Source: an uncultured Flavobacteriaceae bacterium (GTDB lineage: Bacteria > Bacteroidota > Bacteroidia > Flavobacteriales > Flavobacteriaceae). Taken from it: 42,843 bases of DNA. The position numbers were made by a program, and so were the translations under genes. Numbering within the stretch: position 1 is the first letter of the stretch; the number at the start of each line of letters is the position of its first letter. The stretch covers positions 1-42,843 of the forward strand of contig CALDUQ010000022.1 of assembly GCA_937924845.1 (NCBI GenBank). Reading direction: 5' to 3'. Under the pieces are notes generated by a model, which was given only the letters and a program-made list of their open reading frames with translations, had not been told where the DNA came from and made no database searches. Of the stretch, positions 25,468 to 33,738 are shown piece after piece.

Positions 25468-26563
25468 GCTTATAATACTTTACAGGATTGGTGTTTATGT
25501 TTGATAAAATGACTGCAAAATTAGGTATTTTTTTTGTAAGATACGCTACTAAATGGCTTTTTGTGAATTGCTCACTTTCGTAGTGTCCAATATCTGCTAA
25601 AACAATATTGTTTTCGGCCATAAAAAAATCATGATATTTTAAATCTGCAGTAATAAAAATATCAGCTTTTGCAGCTTTTGCAGCTGAAATGGCAAAACTA
25701 CCTGAGCCACCCAAAACGGCTACCTTTTTAATAGGTTTGTTAAGTAAATTGCTATGTCTAATGCAATCGGTTTTCATGACAGATTTTATATGCTTTAAAA
25801 AATTGTTTTCGGTCATTGGTGTGTTTAACTCGCCAACCATACCCATGCCTATATTTTGGTTGGTGTTTTGAAGTGTTGTAATTTCATAGGCGACTTCTTC
25901 GTAGCTATGAGTTTTAAACAACGTGTTTAAAATAGTTTTTTCTAGGTGTTTGGCATATACAACCGATATTTTTGTTTCTTTTTCAAAATGAGTCGTGCCT
26001 TGTTTACCTTTACTTGGATTGGTGTTTTGGTTGCCTTTGTATGTGCCTATGCCATTGGTGTTAAAGCTGCAGTTTGAGTAGTTGCTAATGTTGCCAGCAC
26101 CTGCATTAAATAAAGCGTTTCTTAGTTTTTCGGCTTCTTCCGAAGGCACATAAGTATTTAATTTTTATAATGTTCCGCTTTGCGGAATTAATATTTTTCT
26201 GTTTAGTAAGCCAATACGTTCGCAAATGATATCATTTACGCCATTGTAAGCATTGTCTAAAGCGGTGTGAATTGCAAAAATTGCAATATGGTGTTGTATT
26301 GCTTTTAGTACAACACGCTCAACATAATTGTTACCTGTGATGCGCTTTAAACCTTTAAAAATAATGGGATGAAAGCTTACAATTAAATTGCAATTTTTGG
26401 CAATAGCTTCGTCAACCACAGCCTCCAGTGTATCTAGTGTTACTAGTACGCCTGTAATAGCCATGTTTTTATCGCCAACTAATAGGCCTACGTTATCAAA
26501 GTCTTCCGCGTAAGCGAGTGGTGATAAATTTTCTAAATGCGAAATTACGTCTTGAACAATCAT
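25460..26563 (-). pseudogene. Nif3-family dinuclear-metal protein interrupted by one in-frame stop
   Basis: One continuous reading frame from ATG 26563 to 25460 encodes a Nif3/YbgI/YqfO-type protein of about 367 residues, normal for the two-domain-plus-insert type, except for a TAA at codon 133 (26165-26167). The N-terminal part (132 aa) holds the metal ligands H65 (SFHPIIF), H99 and D103 (HTALDNAYNG). The C-terminal part, resuming KLNTYVPSEEAEKLR, holds the PII-like insert and the GHYESE metal site. Relatives have lysine where the stop lies, so one base (AAA to TAA) explains it. A GTG at 26149-26147 could restart translation of 229 aa. It may be a fresh pseudogene, a split gene or a sequencing error. 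Confidence 0.85.
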
Positions 26564-26583
26564 GAGGGTTTTTATTAGGGTTT

Positions 26584-26591
26584 CAAATATA
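26584..26591 (-). promoter_or_regulatory. -7 box of the Nif3-family/coiled-coil operon
   Basis: TATATTTG on the minus strand is a perfect TAnnTTTG box, 20 bp before the ATG at 26563. The promoter is therefore intact although the gene carries an in-frame stop, and the downstream coiled-coil gene still depends on it. Confidence 0.55.
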
Positions 26592-26609
26592 AATAATTAC
26601 TTTCGTTGT

Positions 26610-27620
26610 ATGAAGTTGATTCGCTACATATTGTTACCCGTTGTGCCTATTTATTATCTTGTGGCTAGCTTTATTGATTGGGCTTATACTAAAGGTGTTT
26701 TTAAATCAAAGTCATATAATTTTCCTTTAATTTGTGTAGGAAATTTAAGTGTTGGTGGTACTGGTAAATCACCAATGATTGAATATTTAATTAGCTTGTT
26801 AAGTGCTCAATATAAATTAGCAACGTTAAGCAGAGGGTATAAACGGCATACTAAAGGCTTTGTGTTGGCATCAAAAAGTAGTACTGTTTTAACTTTGGGT
26901 GATGAGCCTTTTCAGTTTTATAATAAGTTTAAAGATGTTTATGTTGGCGTAGATGCAAATCGTCAAAATGGTATTACCCAATTGCGAATGCAATCTCCAA
27001 AACCAGATGTTATTTTGCTTGATGATGCGTTTCAACACCGTAAAGTTAATGCAGGGCTTAATGTATTATTGACGCCTTATTATAGTTTATATTCGGATGA
27101 TTTTATGTTGCCTACCGGAAATTTAAGAGTGCCTAAAAATGCTGCAAAACGTGCTCAAATTATTGTGGTTACTAAATGTCCTGAAACTTTGTCAACACAC
27201 CAGCAAGAGGCTGTTGTTTTAAAGTTAAACCCTTTGCCTAATCAAAAAGTGTATTTTAGTGCTATAAAATATTCTGATTTTGTATTAGGAAAGGACGGTA
27301 AATTACCCTTGCAAGATTTGCAATCAAAATCATTAACATTGGTAACAGGAATTGCAAATGCTACACCTTTGGTTAATTATTTGACAGCAAAAGGGTTGCA
27401 GTTTGAGCATTTAAAGTTTAATGATCATCACGAGTTTACGGTTAATGAAATTTATGCGTTACGCAAAAAATCGTTTATTTTAACTACCGAAAAAGATTAT
27501 ATGCGTTTAAATGGCAAGCTTGATACTACGTTAATGTTTTATTTACCAATAACGGTTTCAATATTAAATACTAATGATTTTGATACTGTGATTAAAAATT
27601 ATGTTGTAAACGCATTGTAG
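26610..27620 (+). CDS. lpxK: Tetraacyldisaccharide 4'-kinase
   Basis: LpxK phosphorylates the 4' position of lipid A disaccharide-1-phosphate at the inner membrane to give lipid IVA. From ATG 26610 the protein has 336 aa. An N-terminal membrane-associated helix (LIRYILLPVVPIYYLVASFIDW) is followed by the P-loop GNLSVGGTGKSP (44-55), ATLSRGYKR, DEPFQFYNKF and PDVILLDDAFQHRKV (a Walker-B-like acidic pair). Upstream in-frame codons up to 26562 would overlap the divergent gene's start and its promoter, so I reject them. It converges with the TetR gene (2-bp gap). Confidence 0.96.
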   Translation: MKLIRYILLPVVPIYYLVASFIDWAYTKGVFKSKSYNFPLICVGNLSVGGTGKSPMIEYLISLLSAQYKLATLSRGYKRHTKGFVLASKSSTVLTLGDEPFQFYNKFKDVYVGVDANRQNGITQLRMQSPKPDVILLDDAFQHRKVNAGLNVLLTPYYSLYSDDFMLPTGNLRVPKNAAKRAQIIVVTKCPETLSTHQQEAVVLKLNPLPNQKVYFSAIKYSDFVLGKDGKLPLQDLQSKSLTLVTGIANATPLVNYLTAKGLQFEHLKFNDHHEFTVNEIYALRKKSFILTTEKDYMRLNGKLDTTLMFYLPITVSILNTNDFDTVIKNYVVNAL

Positions 27621-27622
27621 TT

Positions 27623-28303
27623 TTAAGGTGTTTTAATTTCTAGGGTTTTAAATACTAAATTGCTTATAAATTGTGTTGGTGTTGAGTTTTTACAATCGGT
27701 AATTGTATTAAAGTGATCTTTTAAAAAATGTTGATGTAACCCAGTTTCGATTATTGTACTGGCTAAGCTAGCTGGATATTTGTAATTAGGGTTAACTAAA
27801 ATAATCATGTCTTTAATGCGTGTAACCAAACGCTTGTATATTGTAAAATAACCATTTTGGTTTTCTTTATCTACTTCTTTGGTTAAAAATGACTTTGAGT
27901 TTTCGTTAATAATAATGTTGTTTAGCTCAATTTCGTTAATATGTGTAAATTTTGAGTCTTCTTCAATAGTTTTAGTCGTAATAGTTATTGCTTTTTTTAG
28001 TTTTTCAATTGGTAAAGCTACGCTATAAGTTTCTAATACTAATTGGTATTCAAGCCAAGCCCAATACCAACTTGTTAGGTATACTAATAATTTGTGTTTG
28101 TTGTCAAAATAGCGATATATTGAGCTTTCATTAGATTTTATTTCTACACCAAGTTTTTTAAAAGTAAATACTTCAAAACCCAAGGTGCTTATCATGCTTA
28201 TGCTGTTTTTTATAATTCGCTTTCCTAAATCGGATGTTTCAGGGTCTTTATTATAAATTGATGCTGGTACCGAAATTTTAAATGATGATAAAAGTTGATC
28301 CAT
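27623..28303 (-). CDS. TetR-family transcriptional regulator
   Basis: The 226-aa protein has an N-terminal helix-turn-helix (about residues 35-65: GFEVFTFKKLGVEIKSNESSIYRYFDNKHKLL), in which the recognition helix SNESSIYRYFDNK is typical of TetR proteins. The C-terminal helical domain is a ligand/dimer domain of unknown specificity. I chose the ATG at 28303, because the one at 28324 lies in the -7 box (28322-28329). A perfect 17-bp palindrome at 28328-28344 beside this box suggests autoregulation. The regulated gene may also be the flanking PgpH gene, which runs in the same direction upstream. Confidence 0.85.
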   Translation of the reverse strand: MDQLLSSFKISVPASIYNKDPETSDLGKRIIKNSISMISTLGFEVFTFKKLGVEIKSNESSIYRYFDNKHKLLVYLTSWYWAWLEYQLVLETYSVALPIEKLKKAITITTKTIEEDSKFTHINEIELNNIIINENSKSFLTKEVDKENQNGYFTIYKRLVTRIKDMIILVNPNYKYPASLASTIIETGLHQHFLKDHFNTITDCKNSTPTQFISNLVFKTLEIKTP

Positions 28304-28321
28304 AATTAATTGCTTAAAATG

Positions 28322-28344
28322 CAAATATAATAGTAATACTATTA
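28322..28344 (-). promoter_or_regulatory. TetR promoter and palindromic operator candidate
   Basis: TATATTTG on the minus strand (28322-28329) is a perfect -7 box. TAATAGTAATACTATTA (28328-28344) has 8-bp arms around a single central base and overlaps its upstream edge. This is the size and placement of a TetR-family operator that blocks RNA polymerase. Confidence 0.6.
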
Positions 28345-28369
28345 ATTTGTATAAAAAAAGTAAAATTAA

Positions 28370-30418
28370 TTATTCGGGATACTCTATTCTTAAATGGTAA
28401 ATATTAGTGAGTTTATGCTTTATAACTTTTTTTATAGAGTGTATATCTTTAAAAGTGATATCGGCATTTATAAATTGGTTGTTTTCAATTTGCTTGTTTA
28501 TAATTGATTCAACCAGCGCTTCAATTTTAGATGAAGTAGGTTCTTTTAGGCTTTTTGAAGCAGCCTCAACGCTATCACACATCATTAAAATTGCGGTTTC
28601 TTTACTAAAAGGTGTTGGTCCGGCGTATTTAAAATCATCGGCGTTAACTTCGGGGTTAATCTCTTTAGCTTTGCTATAAAAGTAATATACAAGATTGTTG
28701 CCATGATGGGTTCTAATAAAATCTATGATACGATCGGGTAGTTTATTTTTTTTAGCAATTTCAATACCACTAATAGTATGACCAATAATGATGCTTGCGC
28801 TTTCGTTTGGCGATATGTGATCGTGAGGGTTATATCCAGTAGTTTGATTTTCGGTAAAATAGGTAGGGTTTTTAATTTTGCCTATATCGTGATATAATGC
28901 ACCAACTCTAGTTAACATGGCATTAGCGCCAATTTCATTAGCTGCTGCTTCTGCTAGATTTGCAACATTTAATGAATGGTGAAATGTACCAGGTGCTGTA
29001 TTTGAAAGTTCTTTTAATAATTTAGAGTTGGTGTCTGATAATTCTAAAAGTGACACGTCAGACACTAGTCCAAATATTTTTTCATAGGCATAAATTAATG
29101 GCTGTACAAAAAGTGTTGCCAGTCCGCTTATTATAAATAATATAAAGGTTTTTTGGTCAATTGTTTTAACACTGCCTTCATGAATTACAAAAAACGCAAA
29201 ATAACTTAATATGTATATTGAAGTAATTTGAGCTACCGATATAAATAAATTGGCACGCTTATAAAGTTCAGAAACTGTTAAAATTGTAACAATACCAGCT
29301 ATGATTTGCAAAAACATATATTCGTAATTATTTGGTACAATAAAGCCTAATAATAATACAGTTATTACATGGGTAAATAAGCCTAAGCGGGCATCAAAAA
29401 ATGCTTTTAAAATTAAAGGTAAAATGCAAAGCGGAACAATGTATGTGTATGATGAGTTGTAATTGATTACAAATATTGTTAGCAACATCATAGCGGCTAT
29501 ATTAAAAAATATAAACGTTACTTTGGTGTTGTTTTCAAAAACATCAATTCGGTATTTACGTAAAAATAATAGAAGCATTAATAAAGCTAATGCAACCAAA
29601 AGGGTATAAGCAGCAATAATCCAAACATAGTTGGCATCGGTCCAAATTTGAGTTTCATATTCGCTACGTAATGATTCTAAAACTTTAAAGTGTTTGTCAT
29701 TCACAATTTCACCTCTAGATATTATTAAGGTGCCTTTGTCAACACTACCTCTAACTAATGATACAGCGCTAATTTCATCATTTAAAAAGTTATTGCTAAG
29801 TGTTTCATTATACGTTAAATTAGGTTTTATAATGTCAAAAAATAAAGCTGTAAACTGTAATTGGTAAGCCCCCAAATTAACATTGTTAACATTAGTTTTT
29901 ATAACAGTTTCTAGTTTGTTTTGGGTTATTAAGTTAGCAAATACTGTCGATTTTTTTTGAACTCTATTTTCTAAAATAATAATACGCTTATCAGTATTAA
30001 AATTATAGGTTTTATCTAAAATACCGGCTTTGTAAATTGAGTTAAGTATAATTTCGCCTTCTTTTAAAAGTATTTTTTTTTGTTTAGACGAAATACTATC
30101 AGTGAAAATGGTATTAAAATCGTTTTTATATGCCGCCAAAGCGGAATTTTGATTATTCGGGATTATAGAAAAATAAGCAGGGGCTTTCTTTATAATATCT
30201 TGTTTTTCTTTAGCAATAAAAGCATTCGATTTTTTTATTGCAAAATCATACGGTGCAAATAAATTTTCGGATTGCCATGGTTTTCCTTTTTCAAAACTAT
30301 ATTTAAATTTTCCGCTTTTCGGAAAAAAATACACAATTAAAAATGTGGTTGTTACAAACAAGAAAAATTTATAGATTAAACTATGGTTTTTGTAAATTAA
30401 ATTGATGTAATTTTTCAT
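28370..30418 (-). CDS. pgpH: 7TM-HD phosphodiesterase, PgpH type (c-di-AMP hydrolase)
   Basis: The 682-aa membrane protein has an N-terminal transmembrane helix (about 15-33), a long extracytoplasmic 7TMR-HDED domain (about 40-255), a run of transmembrane helices (about 265-445) and a cytosolic HD domain (about 465-680). HD ligands are visible: H480/H481 in GTFHHSLNV, HDIGK at 510-514, then THHG and DSVEAAS. Homologues hydrolyse c-di-AMP to pApA, the role I infer here, although the second messenger is not shown by the sequence. Perfect -7 box upstream at 30438-30445. It lies next to the TetR regulator gene. Confidence 0.9.
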   Translation of the reverse strand: MKNYINLIYKNHSLIYKFFLFVTTTFLIVYFFPKSGKFKYSFEKGKPWQSENLFAPYDFAIKKSNAFIAKEKQDIIKKAPAYFSIIPNNQNSALAAYKNDFNTIFTDSISSKQKKILLKEGEIILNSIYKAGILDKTYNFNTDKRIIILENRVQKKSTVFANLITQNKLETVIKTNVNNVNLGAYQLQFTALFFDIIKPNLTYNETLSNNFLNDEISAVSLVRGSVDKGTLIISRGEIVNDKHFKVLESLRSEYETQIWTDANYVWIIAAYTLLVALALLMLLLFLRKYRIDVFENNTKVTFIFFNIAAMMLLTIFVINYNSSYTYIVPLCILPLILKAFFDARLGLFTHVITVLLLGFIVPNNYEYMFLQIIAGIVTILTVSELYKRANLFISVAQITSIYILSYFAFFVIHEGSVKTIDQKTFILFIISGLATLFVQPLIYAYEKIFGLVSDVSLLELSDTNSKLLKELSNTAPGTFHHSLNVANLAEAAANEIGANAMLTRVGALYHDIGKIKNPTYFTENQTTGYNPHDHISPNESASIIIGHTISGIEIAKKNKLPDRIIDFIRTHHGNNLVYYFYSKAKEINPEVNADDFKYAGPTPFSKETAILMMCDSVEAASKSLKEPTSSKIEALVESIINKQIENNQFINADITFKDIHSIKKVIKHKLTNIYHLRIEYPE

Positions 30419-30437
30419 GTATAGATTTGAACAGTTT

Positions 30438-30445
30438 CAAAAGTA
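30438..30445 (-). promoter_or_regulatory. pgpH -7 promoter box
   Basis: TACTTTTG on the minus strand matches TAnnTTTG perfectly, 19 bp before the start codon. The divergent thiolase gene has a near-match, TAAATTCG, at 30517-30524. Confidence 0.55.
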
Positions 30446-30551
30446 CTAAAAAATGCAAATTAAATTGAAGAATCAACCCAATCAAATTTTTGAACATAAT
30501 CTTGTAAAAAAATAGTTAAATTCGCACTGTTTAATTTTTAATACTTTAAAA

Positions 30552-31733
30552 ATGTTAAAAGAGGTTTATATTGTTTCGGTAGCGCGAACACCAATTGGTA
30601 GTTTTATGGGAGCCCTATCTAAAGTAGAGGCACCAAAATTAGGCGCTATAGCGATAAAAGGGGCATTAGATAAAATTAATTTAAGTCCAAATCAAGTAAA
30701 CCAAGTTATAATGGGCAATGTAGTACAAGCCGGTACAGGTCAAGCTCCAGCTCGACAAGCTGCTATTTATGCAGGTTTGCCTAATACGGTACCTTGCACT
30801 ACAGTAAATAAAGTATGCGCCTCAGGTATGAAAACAGTAATGCAAGCCGCTCAAGCTATTGCACTAGGTGATGCCGATGTAGTTGTAGCAGGTGGTATGG
30901 AAAATATGAGCCGTATACCACATTATTTTCATGCAAGACAAGCAACAAAATTTGGACAAGCTGTAATGGAAGACGGCATGCAAAAAGATGGTTTGGTAGA
31001 TGCATATGACAAAAACGCTATGGGTGTTTGTGCCGATATGTGTGCTAATGAGCATAAGTTTTCAAGAGAGGATCAAGATAGCTTTGCAATCAACTCATAT
31101 AAACGTTCTACTGAAGCATGGCAACAAGGAAAGTTTAAAAACGAAATTGTACCAGTAGAGGTGCCACAACGTAGAGGCGAACCTATTATAGTAGATACTG
31201 ATGAAGAGTTTACTAATGTTAAATTAGATAAAATACCAAATTTACGTCCAGCTTTTACCAAAGACGGAACAGTTACAGCTGCAAATGCATCAACAATTAA
31301 TGATGGTGCAGCGGCTTTAGTATTAATGAGTAAAGAAAAAGTTGATGAATTAGGCTTAAAGCCTTTAGCTAAAATATTGAGTTATGCAGATGCCGCACAA
31401 GAACCAGAGTGGTTTACAACTGCTCCTGCAAAGGCATTGCCAATAGCTTTAGCAAAAGCTAATATTGATATAAATAAAGTAGATTATTTTGAGTTAAATG
31501 AAGCTTTTTCAGTAGTAGGCTTAGCTAATATTAAATTGCTAAATTTAGAAGCGAATAAAGTTAACGTTAATGGTGGTGCGGTGTCACTTGGGCATCCATT
31601 AGGATGTTCGGGCGCGAGGATATTAGTAACGTTAGTAAATATTTTAGAGCAAAATAATGCTAAAATTGGTGCTGCAGCCATATGTAATGGTGGCGGAGGT
31701 GCTTCTGCAATTGTAATTGAGCGTACAGTTTAA
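30552..31733 (+). CDS. Acetyl-CoA C-acetyltransferase (thiolase)
   Basis: The 393-aa biosynthetic/degradative thiolase condenses two acetyl-CoA to acetoacetyl-CoA or runs in reverse. The nucleophile C89 lies in NKVCASGMKTVMQAAQAI. NEAFSV, H348 in GGAVSLGHPLGCSGAR and the second acid/base C378 in CNGGGGAS are all intact. GGMENMSRIPHY and GTVTAANASTINDGAAALVL are family motifs. The length fits AtoB/PhaA-type enzymes. It is followed after 9 bp by the NlpC/P60 peptidase gene on the same strand. The acyl-CoA carboxylase beta gene nearby on the other strand suggests a role in branched-chain amino acid or fatty acid catabolism. Confidence 0.95.
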   Translation: MLKEVYIVSVARTPIGSFMGALSKVEAPKLGAIAIKGALDKINLSPNQVNQVIMGNVVQAGTGQAPARQAAIYAGLPNTVPCTTVNKVCASGMKTVMQAAQAIALGDADVVVAGGMENMSRIPHYFHARQATKFGQAVMEDGMQKDGLVDAYDKNAMGVCADMCANEHKFSREDQDSFAINSYKRSTEAWQQGKFKNEIVPVEVPQRRGEPIIVDTDEEFTNVKLDKIPNLRPAFTKDGTVTAANASTINDGAAALVLMSKEKVDELGLKPLAKILSYADAAQEPEWFTTAPAKALPIALAKANIDINKVDYFELNEAFSVVGLANIKLLNLEANKVNVNGGAVSLGHPLGCSGARILVTLVNILEQNNAKIGAAAICNGGGGASAIVIERTV

Positions 31734-31742
31734 TATAAAGAT

Positions 31743-32498
31743 ATGCAATACGGTATATGTAATTTAAGTATTGTTCCGTTAAGGTTAGAACCTAGGGATG
31801 CATCAGAAATGGTGTCACAAGTATTATATGGCGATGTTTTTAAAGTACTTGAATCTCGTAAAAAATGGAGTAAAATACGTTTGTCTTTTGATGATTATGA
31901 AGGTTGGGTTGATAATAAACAATATTTAGAAATCGAAAAAAATGCCTATGTACAGTTGATAAGTAATGAGCCTTGTTATATAACCAATCAAGTTGATTGT
32001 ATTGAAGATAATATATCAAAGGCAATGTTGTCGGTGCCCATTGGTGTAAATATATCGGCATTAACATTTTTAAACCATCAATATGATGGCGTAGTGAATA
32101 CGGTTACACCAAATAAAAATCAAATCATAGAGATTGCCTTAAAATATTTAAATGCACCGTATCTTTGGGGCGGAAAAACACCTTTTGGTATTGATTGCTC
32201 TGGCTTTACACAAATGGTTTATAAACAAGCAGGTTTTAAATTATTAAGAGATGCTTCACAACAAGCCACCCAAGGTTTACCATTAAGTTTTATAGAAGAA
32301 AGTGAACCAGGAGATTTAGCGTTTTTTGATAATGCTGAAGGTAAAATCACCCATGTTGGTATTATTATGGAGGATAATTATATTATTCATGCGCATGGTA
32401 AAGTTAGGATTGATAGGTTGGACCACTCTGGTATTTATAATGTTGAAAAACGGCAGCATACGCATAAACTACGAGTCATAAAAAAAATAATTACTTAG
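31743..32498 (+). CDS. NlpC/P60 (C40) peptidase with SH3-like domains
   Basis: This 251-aa protein has an N-terminal bacterial SH3-type domain (about 1-62, GDVFKVLESRKKWSKIRLSFDDYEGWVD), a second SH3-like segment (about 65-115) and a C-terminal NlpC/P60 papain-like domain (about 125-250). Catalytic residues are C152 in GIDCSGF, H204 in ITHVGI and H216 in IIHAHG. Such enzymes cut the D-Glu/diaminopimelate bond in cell-wall peptides. No signal peptide is visible, which suggests cytosolic recycling of muropeptides or a non-classical export route. The gene overlaps by 8 bp at its 3' end with the MFS pseudogene on the other strand. Confidence 0.92.
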   Translation: MQYGICNLSIVPLRLEPRDASEMVSQVLYGDVFKVLESRKKWSKIRLSFDDYEGWVDNKQYLEIEKNAYVQLISNEPCYITNQVDCIEDNISKAMLSVPIGVNISALTFLNHQYDGVVNTVTPNKNQIIEIALKYLNAPYLWGGKTPFGIDCSGFTQMVYKQAGFKLLRDASQQATQGLPLSFIEESEPGDLAFFDNAEGKITHVGIIMEDNYIIHAHGKVRIDRLDHSGIYNVEKRQHTHKLRVIKKIIT

Positions 32499-33738
32499 TG
32501 GTATTCTTATAAAGTAAAATGGAAGCTATAAAGCCTAAAACGCTAAATAAAATAACAATACTAAAGGCGTGTTGAAGCCCTAATACTTTATTGTTGTTAT
32601 CAAGTAGTTTACCGTATAGTGGGCCAGAAAAAATATCTGGCGTATAGCCAATTATAGATACAAGTCCAACAGCAGTACCAGTTAATGTTAACGATGTTTT
32701 TGCAGTTTCAAGAGTTGTAAAATATAGTACTCGGCAGGCATAAACCCCAATAGCAATAATTAGTGTGTTGATTATAAATATTACAGTATTGTCACTATTT
32801 ATTACATTAAAAGCCAAAACACTACTAGAAATAGCTGTTAACACAAACCCAATACTTAGCCAAAACGAAGGTTTAGTTTTATCGGCTGTAAAGCCAATTA
32901 TAATTGCAATGACAGGTCTAAAATAGAGTAATAATGTACCTATTTTAGCAGACTCAATGTTGTTATATTGCATTACGTGTGTTGTGTAAAGTGTAAAAAA
33001 ATCAGTGGCTTTGTACCCCATATATGCACACATGATAATTATCATGATAAGCCAGATGTTTTTATTTTTAAGTAAATGTTTAATGTTATCATATATCAAT
33101 TTTTCTTTTTTAGTGTTGTTTGTCTCAGTATTTAAATTTTTAAAAAAGATATAAACCAAAACAGCAACGCAGCAAATAATACTTGAAGAGATTAAAATAA
33201 CATTTTTAAAAGCATTTTGGTTTTCGCTACTACTTAAATCTGATATATTGTTATTAACTTGTGCAGAAAACACCAGTAATCCTATCACTCCAAAGCTTGC
33301 AGAAACCAAACCTCTCCCACCATCCAAAATACCAAAAGCTACACCTTGATTTTTAAGGCCACCCTATACTCGTGTGGCTTTTATCATAGCTGCCCAAAAT
33401 AATAATATAGTTGTAAAGCCCCAATATCCATATAGTAATTTTAATAAAGAGTAGTTAGGAAAACTACTTATAAAAAAACCACCTTAAGTAGTTAATAATA
33501 AGTCAATTGCTATTAAATTTTTTGGTTTAAATTTATCAGCAAGAGGACCGCCCAAAAAGGTATGAAAGTAATGCAGTTATCCCGTAAATCGAAAAACAGT
33601 AACCAAGTTGTTCATTGTTTATATTGAAACTCTCTAGAAAGGTAGCTCTAAAAATGCGTTGTAAAACAAAAGGTAATATAAAAATTGCTTCACCAGATAA
33701 AATCAAAAGCGATATGATGATAATTTTTTATGTATCAT
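32491..33738 (-). pseudogene. MFS transporter pseudogene with two frameshifts and two stops
   Basis: Translating all three minus frames from the ATG at 33738-33736 (its ATGA overlaps the acyl-CoA carboxylase stop) rebuilds one MFS transporter of about 415 aa. Segments in order are ILSGEAIFILPFVLQRIFRATF, GYCFSIYGITALLSYLFG, GGPLADKFKPKNLIAIDLL, LLKLLYGYWGFTTILLFWAAMIKATR and the intact C-terminal 278 aa from LDGGRGLVSA. Four lesions interrupt it: a missing base in the A6 run at 33724-33729, an extra base near 33548-33553, a TAA at 33484-33486 (Leu in relatives) and a TAG at 33364-33366 (Trp). Four independent defects indicate true decay. The transporter substrate is unknown. Confidence 0.88.

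Noticed and set aside
28304-28324. Upstream ATG of the TetR gene
   Set aside because: It lies inside the -7 box, so the transcript would begin after it.
32491-33327. 278-aa MFS protein as a genuine short transporter
   Set aside because: Upstream sequence encodes the missing N-terminal helices in other frames with stops, so this is the tail of a broken gene.
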